From contig NZ_VORM01000009.1 of assembly GCF_007997225.1 (NCBI RefSeq), positions 1 through 64,000 of the forward strand: a stretch of DNA of 64,000 bases, read 5' to 3'. Positions 38,176 to 47,817 of the stretch are shown here, piece by piece. The first letter of the stretch is position 1. Each line of letters opens with the position of its first letter. Made by a program: the position numbers and the translations under genes. The notes under the pieces are model-generated. The model saw only the letters and a program-made list of their open reading frames with translations, had not been told where the DNA came from and did not search any database. The stretch is from Subsaximicrobium wynnwilliamsii. GTDB taxonomy: Bacteria > Bacteroidota > Bacteroidia > Flavobacteriales > Flavobacteriaceae.

Positions 38176-39162
38176 ATGAGACCATTCAAATATACAGGTG
38201 CACAAAATAAAGATCAAGCGCTTCAGGCTTTTACAGCAACTTCTCATTATCTCGGGGGTGGGACAAATCTGGTGGATTTGATGAAGGAAGATGTGGAGCG
38301 TCCAGATCAACTTATCGATATTAACAACCTCGATTATAAAAAAATAACTTCTAATGAAAATGGCGGACTAACACTTGGCGGAATGCTTAGCAATTCTGAA
38401 ACTGCCAATCATCCAGAAGTAAGAACCAATTATCCCTTACTATCCATGGCCATGCTTTCTGCTGCCACGGCGCAGATTAGAAATATGGCGAGCAATGGAG
38501 GAAACTTACTGCAGCGCACCCGTTGTCCGTATTTCTTCGAGGTTTCGATGCCCTGTAATAAAAGAGAGCCAGGTTCCGGATGCGGAGCGTTGAACGGAAT
38601 GAATGCTTTACACGCCATTTTTGGATATAGCGATAGTTGTATTGCTACAAATCCTTCAGATATGTGCGTGGCGCTCGCTGCCATTGGAGCAACGGTGGAA
38701 GTTCAGCAAACAGATGGTTCTTCACGCATGATAGCATTCACAGATCTTCATCGTTTGCCGGGCGATCGGCCTGAAAAGGATACGACCCTTATGCAAGGAG
38801 AATTAATTACTGCCATTCATTTATCAGAGCCAGAGTTTGCAGATCATTATTACTACTTAAAGATTCGCGAACGTTCCAGTTATGCGTTTGCATTGGTATC
38901 GGTTGCTGCAGGATTGCAGGTAAAAAGTGGAGTGATCACAAAGGTTGGATTGGCCATGGGCGGAGTTGCGCATATCCCTTGGAAACTTACAAAAGCTGAA
39001 GCATTCCTTGCTGGAAAGAAACCAACTTCGGAAAATTTTGAAGCAGCCGCAGCACTGGAGATGAAGGATGCAAAACCTTTTGAAGCGAACACATATAAAG
39101 TAGAAATGGGCAAAAATGCGATCGTAAGAGCGCTTACCCAAGCCTACGAGAGAACCGTATAG
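38176..39162 (+). CDS. paoB: PaoB-type FAD-binding subunit (second operon)
   Basis: A 328-residue FAD subunit. It shows GGGTNLVDLMKED (residues about 30-42), SNGGNLLQRTRC and the PaoB-type cysteine insertion PCNKREPGSGC associated with an extra [4Fe-4S] cluster. It lacks its own signal and presumably travels with the Tat-bearing small subunit. It lies 57 bases after paoA and 23 bases before the Mo subunit. Clearly paralogous to the minus-strand paoB but well diverged. Confidence 0.92.
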   Translation: MRPFKYTGAQNKDQALQAFTATSHYLGGGTNLVDLMKEDVERPDQLIDINNLDYKKITSNENGGLTLGGMLSNSETANHPEVRTNYPLLSMAMLSAATAQIRNMASNGGNLLQRTRCPYFFEVSMPCNKREPGSGCGALNGMNALHAIFGYSDSCIATNPSDMCVALAAIGATVEVQQTDGSSRMIAFTDLHRLPGDRPEKDTTLMQGELITAIHLSEPEFADHYYYLKIRERSSYAFALVSVAAGLQVKSGVITKVGLAMGGVAHIPWKLTKAEAFLAGKKPTSENFEAAAALEMKDAKPFEANTYKVEMGKNAIVRALTQAYERTV

Positions 39163-39185
39163 ACCAATCCCGAAAAATTAAAATT

Positions 39186-41366
39186 ATGACGAAGACAATA
39201 AATGCATCCGGTGTTGGAACTGCCATCAATAGAGTGGAAGGCCATCTTAAGGTCATGGGAAAGGCTAAGTATGCGACTGAATTCCCGGTAGAGAACAAAG
39301 TTTATGGACAAGGTATCAACAGTACGATCGCTAAGGGAGAGATCATCTCCATAGATACTTCTGAAGCTGAAAAATTAGATGGGGTTCTAAAGATCATTAC
39401 TTATAAAAATGCTGAAAAACTAAAAGATTTCGATAAGGAAATGACCCCAATTGCCACAGACACTATTGCTCCGGTGTTGCAAAGTAATAAAGTGCATTAT
39501 TATGGAGAATATGTTGGTCTTGTTGTGGCAGAAACTTTCGAGCAGGCACAATATGCAGCGAGTTTAGTGAAATTTGAATATAAAAAGGATCCTTCCGCAG
39601 TTATCGACTTTGAGAAGTCGAAATCCAAAGCCTACACTCCAGATAATGGTTCAAATTATTCAAGGGGAAATATGGAACAAGGACTTTCTGAAGCAGATTC
39701 GGTAGTAGAGCAAACCTATAATACACCAATCGAGCATCACCACCCAATGGAATTACATGCCGTTATCGCCTCTTGGGATAATGGAAAAGTAACGGCCTAT
39801 TCGAGTCAGCAAATTGTGGAAGATGCTAAAATAGCCATCTCAGGCACATTCCAGATTCCGAAGAAAGATGTGCGCGTCATATCTGCTTTTGTGGGTGGTG
39901 GATTCGGATCTAAACTAAACCTGGATCGACATGTGATTATGGGCGTAATGGCGTCTAAAATGGTGGGAAGACCAGTTCAGGTAACCGTTACCAGAACGCA
40001 GATGTTTACCAATACAAACATGCGTCAACAGAACGAACAAAAAATACGTGTAGGCGCTAAAAAAGATGGTACGCTCACAGCGCTTTCTCATGAAACGCTT
40101 TCTCATACCGCTACAAACCAAGAATATCAGGAGCCTTGCGGAATGGTTTCTAAGATGTTATATAAAGTACCTAATAATGAGGTGACCTATAAGTTGATCC
40201 CGATGAATATCCAGGTGCCCTTCGCTATGAGAGCTCCCGGAGAAGCTACTGGTAGTTTTGCATTGGAATCTGCTATGGATGAAATGGCCTGGAAACTTAA
40301 AATGGATCCTTTGGAATTCCGCATAAAAAACGATACACAAACCGATCTTCATGAGAACAGACCATTTTCTTCCCGCTTATTGGTGGAATGTTTGAGAATT
40401 GGAGCCGATAAATTTGGTTGGAAAGACCGAAAACCAGAACCACGTACTAACAAAAAAGGGAATTGGCTTATTGGTTATGGCGTAAGTGCCGCTTCCAGAA
40501 ATTCTCCATACCAGAAAACGCATTCAAAAGTAATTCTGAAATTGGATGAAGATAAGGTATTTGCTACCATCCAAATGGATGCCACTGATATTGGTACTGG
40601 TAGTTATACCATTATTGCCCAAACCGCTTCAGAATACTTAAAGATCCCGGTAGAACAAGTAAGTGTAGAATTAGGGGACTCCGATTTCCCCATAACCCCC
40701 GGTTCCGGAGGTTCTTGGGGAGCAGCTTCCTATTGTAATGGAGCCCGTGCTGCTTGTGAAAATGCGATTAAAACACTTAAGAATAATGGAAATATAGCAG
40801 AAGACGAAGAAGTTGCGGTTTCTGAACTTCTAAAAAAGAACCAACTTACCAAATTCGAAGCTGAAGGAATGGCGGAGCCATCTGCAGAATTCGCAAAATA
40901 CTCGGTTTTCTCATTCGGCGCTAATTTTTGTGAAGTCTGGGTAGATAAGGATACAGGAATGTATCGCATTGAGAAGATGGTCAATGTAGCTTCAGCTGGA
41001 AAAATATTAAACCCGAAGACGGCGTACGGACAGATCATAGGAGGTTTAACGATGGGCGTAGGCATGGTCATGGCTGAACAAACTCATGTGGAACCTAATT
41101 TTGGAAATTTTATTACCCGTTCTTTTGCAGATTATCACGTACCGGTAAATCTGGATATGGCCAATATTGATGTGATCTTCCTTCCCGAAGAAGATAAGGT
41201 CGCCAATAAAATGGGTATTAAAGGAATTGGCGAATTGGGGATAACCAGTGTTGCTGCTTCCATTGCAAATGCCATATTTAACGCCACTGGTAAGCGAATG
41301 CGAAGCCTGCCTATCACTCCAGAAAAGTTGATTGTAGCAGGTCTGGAGCCCGGCATAACAGCTTAA
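39186..41366 (+). CDS. paoC: PaoC-type molybdopterin-binding subunit (second operon)
   Basis: A 726-residue Mo-binding subunit. It has the hammerhead domain (about 15-120), GGGFGSKLNLDRH, MRAPGEATGSFALE, GSGGSWGAAS and the C-terminal KGIGELGITSVAASIANAI with the catalytic Glu. It probably binds the cytidylated cofactor MCD, since a MocA-type enzyme is encoded nearby and PaoABC enzymes use it. The gene ends 10 bases before a rho-independent terminator, closing this transcript. Confidence 0.93.
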   Translation: MTKTINASGVGTAINRVEGHLKVMGKAKYATEFPVENKVYGQGINSTIAKGEIISIDTSEAEKLDGVLKIITYKNAEKLKDFDKEMTPIATDTIAPVLQSNKVHYYGEYVGLVVAETFEQAQYAASLVKFEYKKDPSAVIDFEKSKSKAYTPDNGSNYSRGNMEQGLSEADSVVEQTYNTPIEHHHPMELHAVIASWDNGKVTAYSSQQIVEDAKIAISGTFQIPKKDVRVISAFVGGGFGSKLNLDRHVIMGVMASKMVGRPVQVTVTRTQMFTNTNMRQQNEQKIRVGAKKDGTLTALSHETLSHTATNQEYQEPCGMVSKMLYKVPNNEVTYKLIPMNIQVPFAMRAPGEATGSFALESAMDEMAWKLKMDPLEFRIKNDTQTDLHENRPFSSRLLVECLRIGADKFGWKDRKPEPRTNKKGNWLIGYGVSAASRNSPYQKTHSKVILKLDEDKVFATIQMDATDIGTGSYTIIAQTASEYLKIPVEQVSVELGDSDFPITPGSGGSWGAASYCNGARAACENAIKTLKNNGNIAEDEEVAVSELLKKNQLTKFEAEGMAEPSAEFAKYSVFSFGANFCEVWVDKDTGMYRIEKMVNVASAGKILNPKTAYGQIIGGLTMGVGMVMAEQTHVEPNFGNFITRSFADYHVPVNLDMANIDVIFLPEEDKVANKMGIKGIGELGITSVAASIANAIFNATGKRMRSLPITPEKLIVAGLEPGITA

Positions 41367-41376
41367 AAACTAAAGT

Positions 41377-41413
41377 AAAAACGCCTAGCTCTAGAGTTGG
41401 GCGTTTTCTTTTT
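41377..41413 (+). terminator. Rho-independent terminator after second paoABC operon
   Basis: AAAACGCCTAGCTCTAGAG can pair with the following CTCTAGAGTTGGGCGTTTT to form a long stem, followed by CTTTTTAT. It separates paoABC from the iorAB-led operon. Confidence 0.85.
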
Positions 41414-41493
41414 ATAAGGTTTTGAATAATAAGTCTTCTAATATGTATCGATAAAAGGAAATTATTTCTTAATTTTTAGGAAAATTTAAGATC

Positions 41494-41955
41494 ATGGCAG
41501 AATTCAGTATTAACATTAATGGCGAGAATCATAACGTAAACGTCGATCCTAGTACGCCCTTGCTATGGGTGTTGAGAGACCATCTGAAAATGGTAGGTAC
41601 AAAATATGGTTGCGGTATAGCCCAATGTGGAGCTTGTACAGTACATTTTAATGGAACTGCCGTGAGATCTTGCCAGCTTCCTGTTTCTGCAGCAGTAGAT
41701 AATATGATCACCACAATAGAAGGACTTTCAGAACATGGAGACCACCCAGTTCAAAAAGCTTGGTTGGAGCATGATGTGCCACAGTGTGGTTATTGTCAGG
41801 CAGGGCAGATCATGACTGCTTCGGCATTGTTAAAACAAAATCCCAACCCAAGTGATAAGGATATTGACAATGCCATGAGCGGGAATATCTGCCGTTGTGG
41901 TACTTACACCAGAATTAAGGCTGCCATCAAAACGGCTTCAGATTCACAACTCTAA
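41494..41955 (+). CDS. IorA-like [2Fe-2S] subunit of Mo hydroxylase
   Basis: A 153-residue two-cluster iron-sulfur subunit with no signal. The first site is [14 protein letters not shown]...C, the second [10 protein letters not shown]...CRCG. The GIAQCGAC and CGYCQAGQI variants are typical of isoquinoline 1-oxidoreductase alpha-type subunits, which pair with a single large Mo subunit and no FAD protein. It is followed by that large subunit after 28 bases. Confidence 0.9.
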   Translation: MAEFSININGENHNVNVDPSTPLLWVLRDHLKMVGTKYGCGIAQCGACTVHFNGTAVRSCQLPVSAAVDNMITTIEGLSEHGDHPVQKAWLEHDVPQCGYCQAGQIMTASALLKQNPNPSDKDIDNAMSGNICRCGTYTRIKAAIKTASDSQL

Positions 41956-41983
41956 TCATTATCAGTTTAATTCATACATAAAA

Positions 41984-44248
41984 ATGACTAAAATAAAAAC
42001 ATCAATGGGCCGAAGATCCTTTATTAAAAGTGTTTCTTTAGCTGGAGGCGGACTGATAATAGGATTTAATTGGTTAGCGTGTCAAGGCCCTACGGAAGAA
42101 GGTGGAAAGGAATTGGCGATGCAAATGCCAGAGGAGTGGTTCGAACTGAATGGCTATCTCAAAATTGGAGATAACGGCATTGTAACTATTTATTCTCCAA
42201 ATCCGGAAATTGGTCAGAACGTGAAGACGTCTATGCCAATGATCGTTGCTGAAGAACTCGATGTAGACTGGAATAATGTAGTGGTAGAACAGGCGCCTTT
42301 GAATACTGAAGTCTTTACCCGTCAACTTGCAGGTGGAAGTCAGTCTATTCGTCAAGGCTGGCAATCCTTAAGAACAGCCGGAGCAACAGCAAGGCAAATG
42401 TTGCTAACCGCTGCTGCAAAGCAATGGGAAGTTCCTGTATTAGAACTTTCAGTTGAAAACGGAATAATAAGTCATAAAAATAGCGACCGTACCATTGGAT
42501 ACGGCGAGATCGCAAAAGCTGCCGTAAATGTTGAAATTCCCGAAGAAGTGGAATTAAAAAATATAGACAGCTTTAAAATTATAGGCACCTCCCGGAAAAA
42601 TGTGGATGCCAAGAAAATAGTTACAGGTCAACCATTGTTCGGGATAGACACTTTTAAAGAGGGAATGTTGATTGCGATGATTGTGCAACCGCCAGCTTTC
42701 GGAATGGAGTTCAAAACGATGGATGCGGCGAAAGCGAAAGGAATGCCAGGCATAAAAGATGTGTTTACCATTGACACCTATCCTGATGATATGGAGAAGG
42801 AATGGAGCGATGTCGCAGCATTTTCTAAACTTGTCGTCGTAGTTGGCGAAAGTACCTGGCAGGTCATGCAGGCTAAAAAAGAAGTAAAGGTGGAATGGGA
42901 TTTAAATCCGAAACTCGTTAAACAAATTGAAATCCTCGAGAAATCTGCAGGAATGGATGGTGTCAGCGGATTGGAAAGCACTTCGATCCATATGACACTA
43001 ATGGCAGATGTAGGCTCTAAAAAATCTGAAATTGTGAGACGAGATGGGAATCCTGAAAAGGCATTTAAAAATGCAGCTCGGGTTATTGAACGTTCTTATA
43101 CCTGTCCGTTCCTGTCTCACAACTGCATGGAACCAATGAACTTTTTCGCAGACGTTAGCGGAGGTAAGGCAGAATTATTAGGCCCAATCCAAACTCCTGA
43201 ATTTGCCGAGAAAAGTGTAAACAAACGTCTGGGATTAGACTTGGAAAATATAGACATTCAAATGACCCGAATGGGTGGTGGTTTCGGTCGCAGACTGTAT
43301 GGACATTTTCTTGTGGAAGCAGCTGTGATTTCTGAAAAAATGGGAACACCCATCAAACTTGTGTATTCAAGAGAGGATGATATGACCAACGGGGTATACC
43401 GTCCGGCGTATCACGTCACTTATCGTGCAGCGCTTGATGCCAATAATAAACTAACCGCTTTTCATGTAAATGCGGGAGGAATCCCTGAAAGTCCGCTTTT
43501 TGCGAATCGGTTTCCGGCAGGAGCAATAGAGAACTATTTAGCTGAAAGTTGGAGTATGGAATCGAATATTTCAACCGGAGCTTTTAGGGCGCCGCGATCT
43601 AATTTTATAGCTGGCGCCGAACAGTCTTTCTTGGACGAATTGTCCGAAGAAATGGGTCAGGATCCTATTCAATTTCGTTTAGATCTATTGGATCGCGCAG
43701 GAAGCAATCCTGTTGGTGAAGAAAATGATTATGATGCAGCCCGTTACGCTGGGGTTCTAAAGCTAGCTAGAGACAAATCTGGCTGGGATAACACTACCGG
43801 ATTGAGCAGAGGTGTTGCTGCCTACTATTGTCATAACTCTTATGTGGCGCAAATTTTAGACCTATCGGTAAAGAATAATCAGCCATCGGTGGATAAAGTG
43901 ACCTGTGCTGTAGACTGCGGGATCGTGGTAAACCCTGACGCCGCTAAAAATATGGTTGAAGGTGGTACCATCGACGGCATTGGTCATGCGCTTTATAGTG
44001 AAATGACCTTCAAAGATGGAGTGCCACAGCAAAGCAATTTTGATACTTACAGACTGATTCGTCACAAAGAAGCTCCAAAAACAATAGATGTTTATTTTAT
44101 AGAGAATGGCATAGATCCTACAGGTTTGGGAGAACCGCCATTTCCGCCAATTCAGGGCGCTTTAGCGAATGCGCTTTACAAAGCAACCGGAAAGCGATTT
44201 TATGATCAGCCATTTATTTCACACATGCAGGATGATTTAAAGACCTAA
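41984..44248 (+). CDS. IorB-like molybdopterin-binding subunit with Tat signal
   Basis: A 754-residue Mo-binding subunit. The ATG at 41984 is chosen because it directly precedes a twin-arginine signal (MGRRSFIKS plus a hydrophobic segment to about residue 37); the longer frame overlaps the previous gene. Motifs include GGGFGRRLYG, GAFRAPRSN and GLGEPPFPP, whose Glu is the likely catalytic base. Arrangement and length fit isoquinoline 1-oxidoreductase beta-type enzymes, which pass electrons to the membrane chain. The Cys in WLACQG after the signal could allow lipidation instead of free release. Substrate unknown. Confidence 0.88.
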   Translation: MTKIKTSMGRRSFIKSVSLAGGGLIIGFNWLACQGPTEEGGKELAMQMPEEWFELNGYLKIGDNGIVTIYSPNPEIGQNVKTSMPMIVAEELDVDWNNVVVEQAPLNTEVFTRQLAGGSQSIRQGWQSLRTAGATARQMLLTAAAKQWEVPVLELSVENGIISHKNSDRTIGYGEIAKAAVNVEIPEEVELKNIDSFKIIGTSRKNVDAKKIVTGQPLFGIDTFKEGMLIAMIVQPPAFGMEFKTMDAAKAKGMPGIKDVFTIDTYPDDMEKEWSDVAAFSKLVVVVGESTWQVMQAKKEVKVEWDLNPKLVKQIEILEKSAGMDGVSGLESTSIHMTLMADVGSKKSEIVRRDGNPEKAFKNAARVIERSYTCPFLSHNCMEPMNFFADVSGGKAELLGPIQTPEFAEKSVNKRLGLDLENIDIQMTRMGGGFGRRLYGHFLVEAAVISEKMGTPIKLVYSREDDMTNGVYRPAYHVTYRAALDANNKLTAFHVNAGGIPESPLFANRFPAGAIENYLAESWSMESNISTGAFRAPRSNFIAGAEQSFLDELSEEMGQDPIQFRLDLLDRAGSNPVGEENDYDAARYAGVLKLARDKSGWDNTTGLSRGVAAYYCHNSYVAQILDLSVKNNQPSVDKVTCAVDCGIVVNPDAAKNMVEGGTIDGIGHALYSEMTFKDGVPQQSNFDTYRLIRHKEAPKTIDVYFIENGIDPTGLGEPPFPPIQGALANALYKATGKRFYDQPFISHMQDDLKT

Positions 44249-44261
44249 AGATGCCGCTTGA

Positions 44262-44600
44262 ATGAAGCAATTAAAGATCAAGTGCTGGATAGAAGCAGAT
44301 GGAGAAAAGTATTACGGACCGGGACCACATGAACTCCTTAAACAGATTCAAAAGGAAGGTTCCCTTTCCAAAGCTGCCGAGAAAATGCACATGTCGTATA
44401 AAAAAGCTTGGGCAATGGTTCAAAGACTGAATCAATTTTCAGAAGAGGCATTGGTAATTTTGAAAAAAGGAGGCCAACATGGAGGAGGCGCTGAAGTAAG
44501 TCCTTACGCATTAGAAATAATGAAAGAATATGATACGCTTCAATTGAAGGTAAAGCAATTGATAGATCAAGAAGGAAAATTACTAAAGTTCTTAAAATAA
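44262..44600 (+). CDS. ModE-like winged-helix regulator without molybdate-binding domain
   Basis: A 112-residue LysR/ModE-type DNA-binding protein. The core SLSKAAEKMHMSYKKAWAMV is the ModE winged-helix signature, and GGQHGGGAEVSPYALEIM follows as in the wing and linker. It ends before any TOBE (molybdate-binding) domain, so metal sensing must involve something else. It sits 13 bases after the Mo subunit and before the cofactor genes, suggesting control of this operon. Confidence 0.85.
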   Translation: MKQLKIKCWIEADGEKYYGPGPHELLKQIQKEGSLSKAAEKMHMSYKKAWAMVQRLNQFSEEALVILKKGGQHGGGAEVSPYALEIMKEYDTLQLKVKQLIDQEGKLLKFLK

Positions 44601-44676
44601 CATTAAATCACAAGAGAAGTCCGTATCCTTTCTTAAATTTATAAACCGATATGTTTACAAATACATAACGCTTTTA

Positions 44677-45831
44677 ATGAAAACTAAAAATAAAATATAT
44701 CTGGATTACAATGCGACCACACCGGTAGATAAAAGAGTGGTGGATGCAATGTTGCCTTATTTTACTGAAATGTTCGGCAATGCCAGTAGTGATCATGTTT
44801 TTGGATGGGATGCTGAAGAAGCTGTTGAATTCGCAAGGGAACAGGTTTCCAATCTGGTAAATTGTAAACCTACAGAGATCACGTTTACTTCAGGTGCTAC
44901 GGAAGCTGCGAATCTTGCCCTTTTCGGCTTTTGTAAAAGGAACAGCTCAAAAGGAAAACATATTATTACCTGTAAAACAGAACATAAAGCCATTCTGGAT
45001 ACCATGCAGGCGCTGGAAAATGAAGGTTTTCAGATCAGGTATCTGGATGTGGATACTGAAGGAACTATCGATCTTGAAGAATTAGAGAATGCCATTAATG
45101 CGGAAACTATTCTGGTTTGTTTGATGCTTGCTAATAATGAAACCGGACTCATTCATCCAATGAAGCAGATTGAAAAAATTGTTCATTCTAAAGGTGTTAA
45201 GTTGATGAGCGATATTACGCAGGCGGTTGGGAAGATTCCTGTAGATCTGAAAGAACTGAATTTAGATCTTGCCATTTTCTCTTCTCATAAGCTCTACGGA
45301 CCTAAAGGCGTTGGTGCGTTATATATCAATAAAAAGAATAAAGTAGAGATCGACCAAACCGTTTTTGGCGGAGGTCAGGAAAAAGGAATGCGTCCGGGAA
45401 CTTTGAACGTACCCGGAATTGTTGGTTTTGGAAAAGCTACGGAAATTGCTTCTGAAGAAATGCAAGAGGAATCCATCAGAATATCAAAATTAAGAAATAG
45501 GCTGGAAGCGCTTTTGGAAGAAATTGAAGATGTTCTTATCAATTCAAAGAATAGCGACCGACTTCCAAATACAACCAATGTCTCTTTTGGAAACAGTGAT
45601 GGCAATCAATTAATTCGAAAACTGAACAGTCTAGCTGTTTCCCGTGGTTCTGCTTGCACATCGAATTTGATAAATCCATCCCACGTATTAAAAGCCATGG
45701 GATTAAGTGATGAAGTTGCATTGTCTTCGCTTCGAATTAGCCTTGGTAGAAATACCACGCTGGCTGATATCAACTTTGCTGCGGAAGAAATAAAGAATAC
45801 AGTTCACCAACTAAAAAAAGCGGTGGTATGA
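44677..45831 (+). CDS. NifS/IscS-type cysteine desulfurase, probably for Moco sulfuration
   Basis: A 384-residue class V aminotransferase-fold enzyme. PLP-binding Lys lies in SSHKLYGPKGVG (about residues 205-216) and the catalytic Cys in SRGSACTS (about 327-334). Cysteine desulfurases deliver sulfur from L-cysteine. Placement directly before xdhC and mocA points to adding the terminal sulfide ligand that xanthine-dehydrogenase-family cofactors need, rather than general Fe-S assembly. It overlaps xdhC by 4 bases. Confidence 0.88.
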   Translation: MKTKNKIYLDYNATTPVDKRVVDAMLPYFTEMFGNASSDHVFGWDAEEAVEFAREQVSNLVNCKPTEITFTSGATEAANLALFGFCKRNSSKGKHIITCKTEHKAILDTMQALENEGFQIRYLDVDTEGTIDLEELENAINAETILVCLMLANNETGLIHPMKQIEKIVHSKGVKLMSDITQAVGKIPVDLKELNLDLAIFSSHKLYGPKGVGALYINKKNKVEIDQTVFGGGQEKGMRPGTLNVPGIVGFGKATEIASEEMQEESIRISKLRNRLEALLEEIEDVLINSKNSDRLPNTTNVSFGNSDGNQLIRKLNSLAVSRGSACTSNLINPSHVLKAMGLSDEVALSSLRISLGRNTTLADINFAAEEIKNTVHQLKKAVV

Positions 45832-46982
45832 GAGAGTTGGATTTCATCATATCGCAATACGAAAATTTAAGTTCTCAGGGAATCGGATGCGTGCTGGCGA
45901 CCGTTGTTCATGTGGAAGGTTCTTCCTATAGACGTGCCGGAGCGAGAATGCTGGTAGATGAATTTGGGAATATTGCTGGAGCCATCAGCGGTGGTTGCCT
46001 GGAAGGCGATGCGCTTAGAAAAGCTTTACACGCCTTACATCAGCAAAAAAACAAACTGATCACGTACGACACTAGTGATGAAGACGACGCTGTAATCGGC
46101 GCGCAATTGGGTTGCAATGGCATCATTCAGGTGTTGTTTGAGCCACTGGATTATGAGGATAGCCTAAACTCATGTGAACTGCTTAAATCTGTCCTTGCAC
46201 AGAAAAATTCTTTGGCAATTGCAGTTCAGTTCAACTTAGACAGATCTAAAGAGCAAACGGGTACAATTTTGGTAATCGATGAAAATTCAGAATATACAGG
46301 TAGAAAACCGGAAAACGAAGTATTAGACCTTATTCTGCAACAAGCTCAATTAACTCTGGAAAATAAAAGATCTCATTTTGCTGAATTTTCTATTAACGGA
46401 GAAACGCATCATTTATTCATTCAGAATTATCAACCTCCAATAAAATTGATCATAGTTGGAGCCGGGAATGATGCTCAGATCTTGGCACAACAGGGAGATT
46501 TACTTGGATGGGAAGTGATCGTCACTGATGGTAGACCAACGCATGCGAATAAAGAACGTTTTACCAGTTCTTGCCAGGTAATTGTAACAAAACCTGAAAA
46601 AACGCTGGAGAATATAGAGATAGACCAACGCAGTTGTTTTGTGCTGATGAGTCATAATTACAATTACGATTTGGCGGTGTTAAAACTGTTGCTGACTGAA
46701 GATCAAATTCCATATATCGGAATTTTAGGTCCACTGAAGAAATATGAGCGAATGCAAAATGATCTGGAGTCTGAAGGAATTCGACTTTTTGAAGAAATTG
46801 CAAAAAAAATCCACGCCCCGATAGGTTTGGAAATTGGAGCAGAAACACCTGCAGAAATCGGACTTTCAATTCTATCTGAAATTCAATCGGTATTGACGCA
46901 GACCAGTGCAAGACCATTAAGAGAGAAGTCGGAACCTATACATGAGAAGAAAAATAATCATTTCAAAGAAATAAAGGTTTGA
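45828..46982 (+). CDS. xdhC: XdhC/CoxI-family Moco maturation and insertion factor
   Basis: A 384-residue XdhC family protein. The N-terminal domain carries AISGGCLEGDALRKA (conserved Cys), a Rossmann part begins at IIVGAGNDAQILAQQGDLLG (about 205-225), and the C-terminal GLEIGAETPAEIGLSILSEI is family-specific. XdhC binds the pterin cofactor, promotes its sulfuration and hands it to apo-enzyme. The upstream desulfurase would supply the sulfur. Start ATG overlaps the previous stop; the next gene overlaps its end by 4 bases. Confidence 0.93.
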   Translation: MRELDFIISQYENLSSQGIGCVLATVVHVEGSSYRRAGARMLVDEFGNIAGAISGGCLEGDALRKALHALHQQKNKLITYDTSDEDDAVIGAQLGCNGIIQVLFEPLDYEDSLNSCELLKSVLAQKNSLAIAVQFNLDRSKEQTGTILVIDENSEYTGRKPENEVLDLILQQAQLTLENKRSHFAEFSINGETHHLFIQNYQPPIKLIIVGAGNDAQILAQQGDLLGWEVIVTDGRPTHANKERFTSSCQVIVTKPEKTLENIEIDQRSCFVLMSHNYNYDLAVLKLLLTEDQIPYIGILGPLKKYERMQNDLESEGIRLFEEIAKKIHAPIGLEIGAETPAEIGLSILSEIQSVLTQTSARPLREKSEPIHEKKNNHFKEIKV

Positions 46983-47584
46983 TAAAGAATGCTAAAATAG
47001 GAGTTATGATTCTTGCGGCAGGTTCTTCCAGCCGACTTGGGTATGCAAAGCAATTAGTGGAATTTAAAGGTAAATCATTATTGCAACACGCGATAGCTAT
47101 TTCAGAAGTGATGGATTTTGACAGCAAAGTTTTAGTGCTGGGAGCAAGGAAAGAAGAAATAGAACGTAAAATAGATTTAAAGGGATTTGAGATTTTGATA
47201 AATGAGAACTGGGAAGAAGGAATGGCTTCCAGCATCAGGAAAGGCGTGTTGAGGTCTCAGGAATTAGAAAATAATTTGGATCATATAGTAATTTTGCTTT
47301 CAGATCAACCCTTTGTGAGCAGAGAAAGCATTGAGGCATTGATACAGGTTCAGTTGGACAAAAATAGTCAAGCTACCTTTTCAGAATATGCCGGAGATAT
47401 TGGAGTTCCTGCAATTTTTTCTGCGGAAGTTTTTCATGATTTGAAAGAATTGAAAGGAGATCAGGGAGCCAAAAAACTCATTCATGATCAGAAATTAGAT
47501 TTTGAGATCGTGAAATTCGAAATGGGAAATTTTGACGTGGATACTTCGGAAGATGTAGAATTATTAAAACAAATGGAAGAATGA
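46979..47584 (+). CDS. mocA: MocA-like molybdenum cofactor cytidylyltransferase
   Basis: A 201-residue MobA/MocA-type nucleotidyltransferase. The nucleotide-binding LAAGSSSRLGYAKQL and LLSDQPFVS motifs are clear. Translation most likely starts at TTG 46979, overlapping the xdhC stop, because the next ATG would cut into the conserved IGVMILAAG strand. Its association with xanthine-dehydrogenase-type enzymes indicates CTP use to make MCD rather than the guanylated cofactor. Confidence 0.88.
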   Translation: MIKNAKIGVMILAAGSSSRLGYAKQLVEFKGKSLLQHAIAISEVMDFDSKVLVLGARKEEIERKIDLKGFEILINENWEEGMASSIRKGVLRSQELENNLDHIVILLSDQPFVSRESIEALIQVQLDKNSQATFSEYAGDIGVPAIFSAEVFHDLKELKGDQGAKKLIHDQKLDFEIVKFEMGNFDVDTSEDVELLKQMEE

Positions 47585-47817
47585 AAGTGACCTTAAAATA
47601 TTTTGGTGTGATCGCTGAGTCAGCCGGGAAAAGCGAAGAAGTTTTAGAGCTGGAGCAAGGATTATCCCTAAGAGAATTGAAAGATCAGCAGATCAAAACA
47701 TATCAGATTCAAGATGCAGGATCGGTACAAATTGCGGTAAATCAGAATTTAAATAACGAAGTAGAATTAAAAGAGGGCGATGAGGTGGCATTTTTACCAC
47801 CATTTGCAGGAGGTTGA
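47581..47817 (+). CDS. moaD: MoaD, molybdopterin synthase sulfur carrier
   Basis: A 78-residue ubiquitin-fold sulfur carrier ending in FAGG, the Gly-Gly tail that is adenylated and thiocarboxylated. It overlaps mocA by 4 bases. The adjacent MoeB-rhodanese protein is its activating enzyme and MoaE its catalytic partner. Confidence 0.93.
   Translation: MKVTLKYFGVIAESAGKSEEVLELEQGLSLRELKDQQIKTYQIQDAGSVQIAVNQNLNNEVELKEGDEVAFLPPFAGG

Noticed and set aside
41897-41983. Upstream extension of the IorB-like subunit
   Set aside because: It lies within the previous gene in another frame, and the Tat signal begins properly at ATG 41984.
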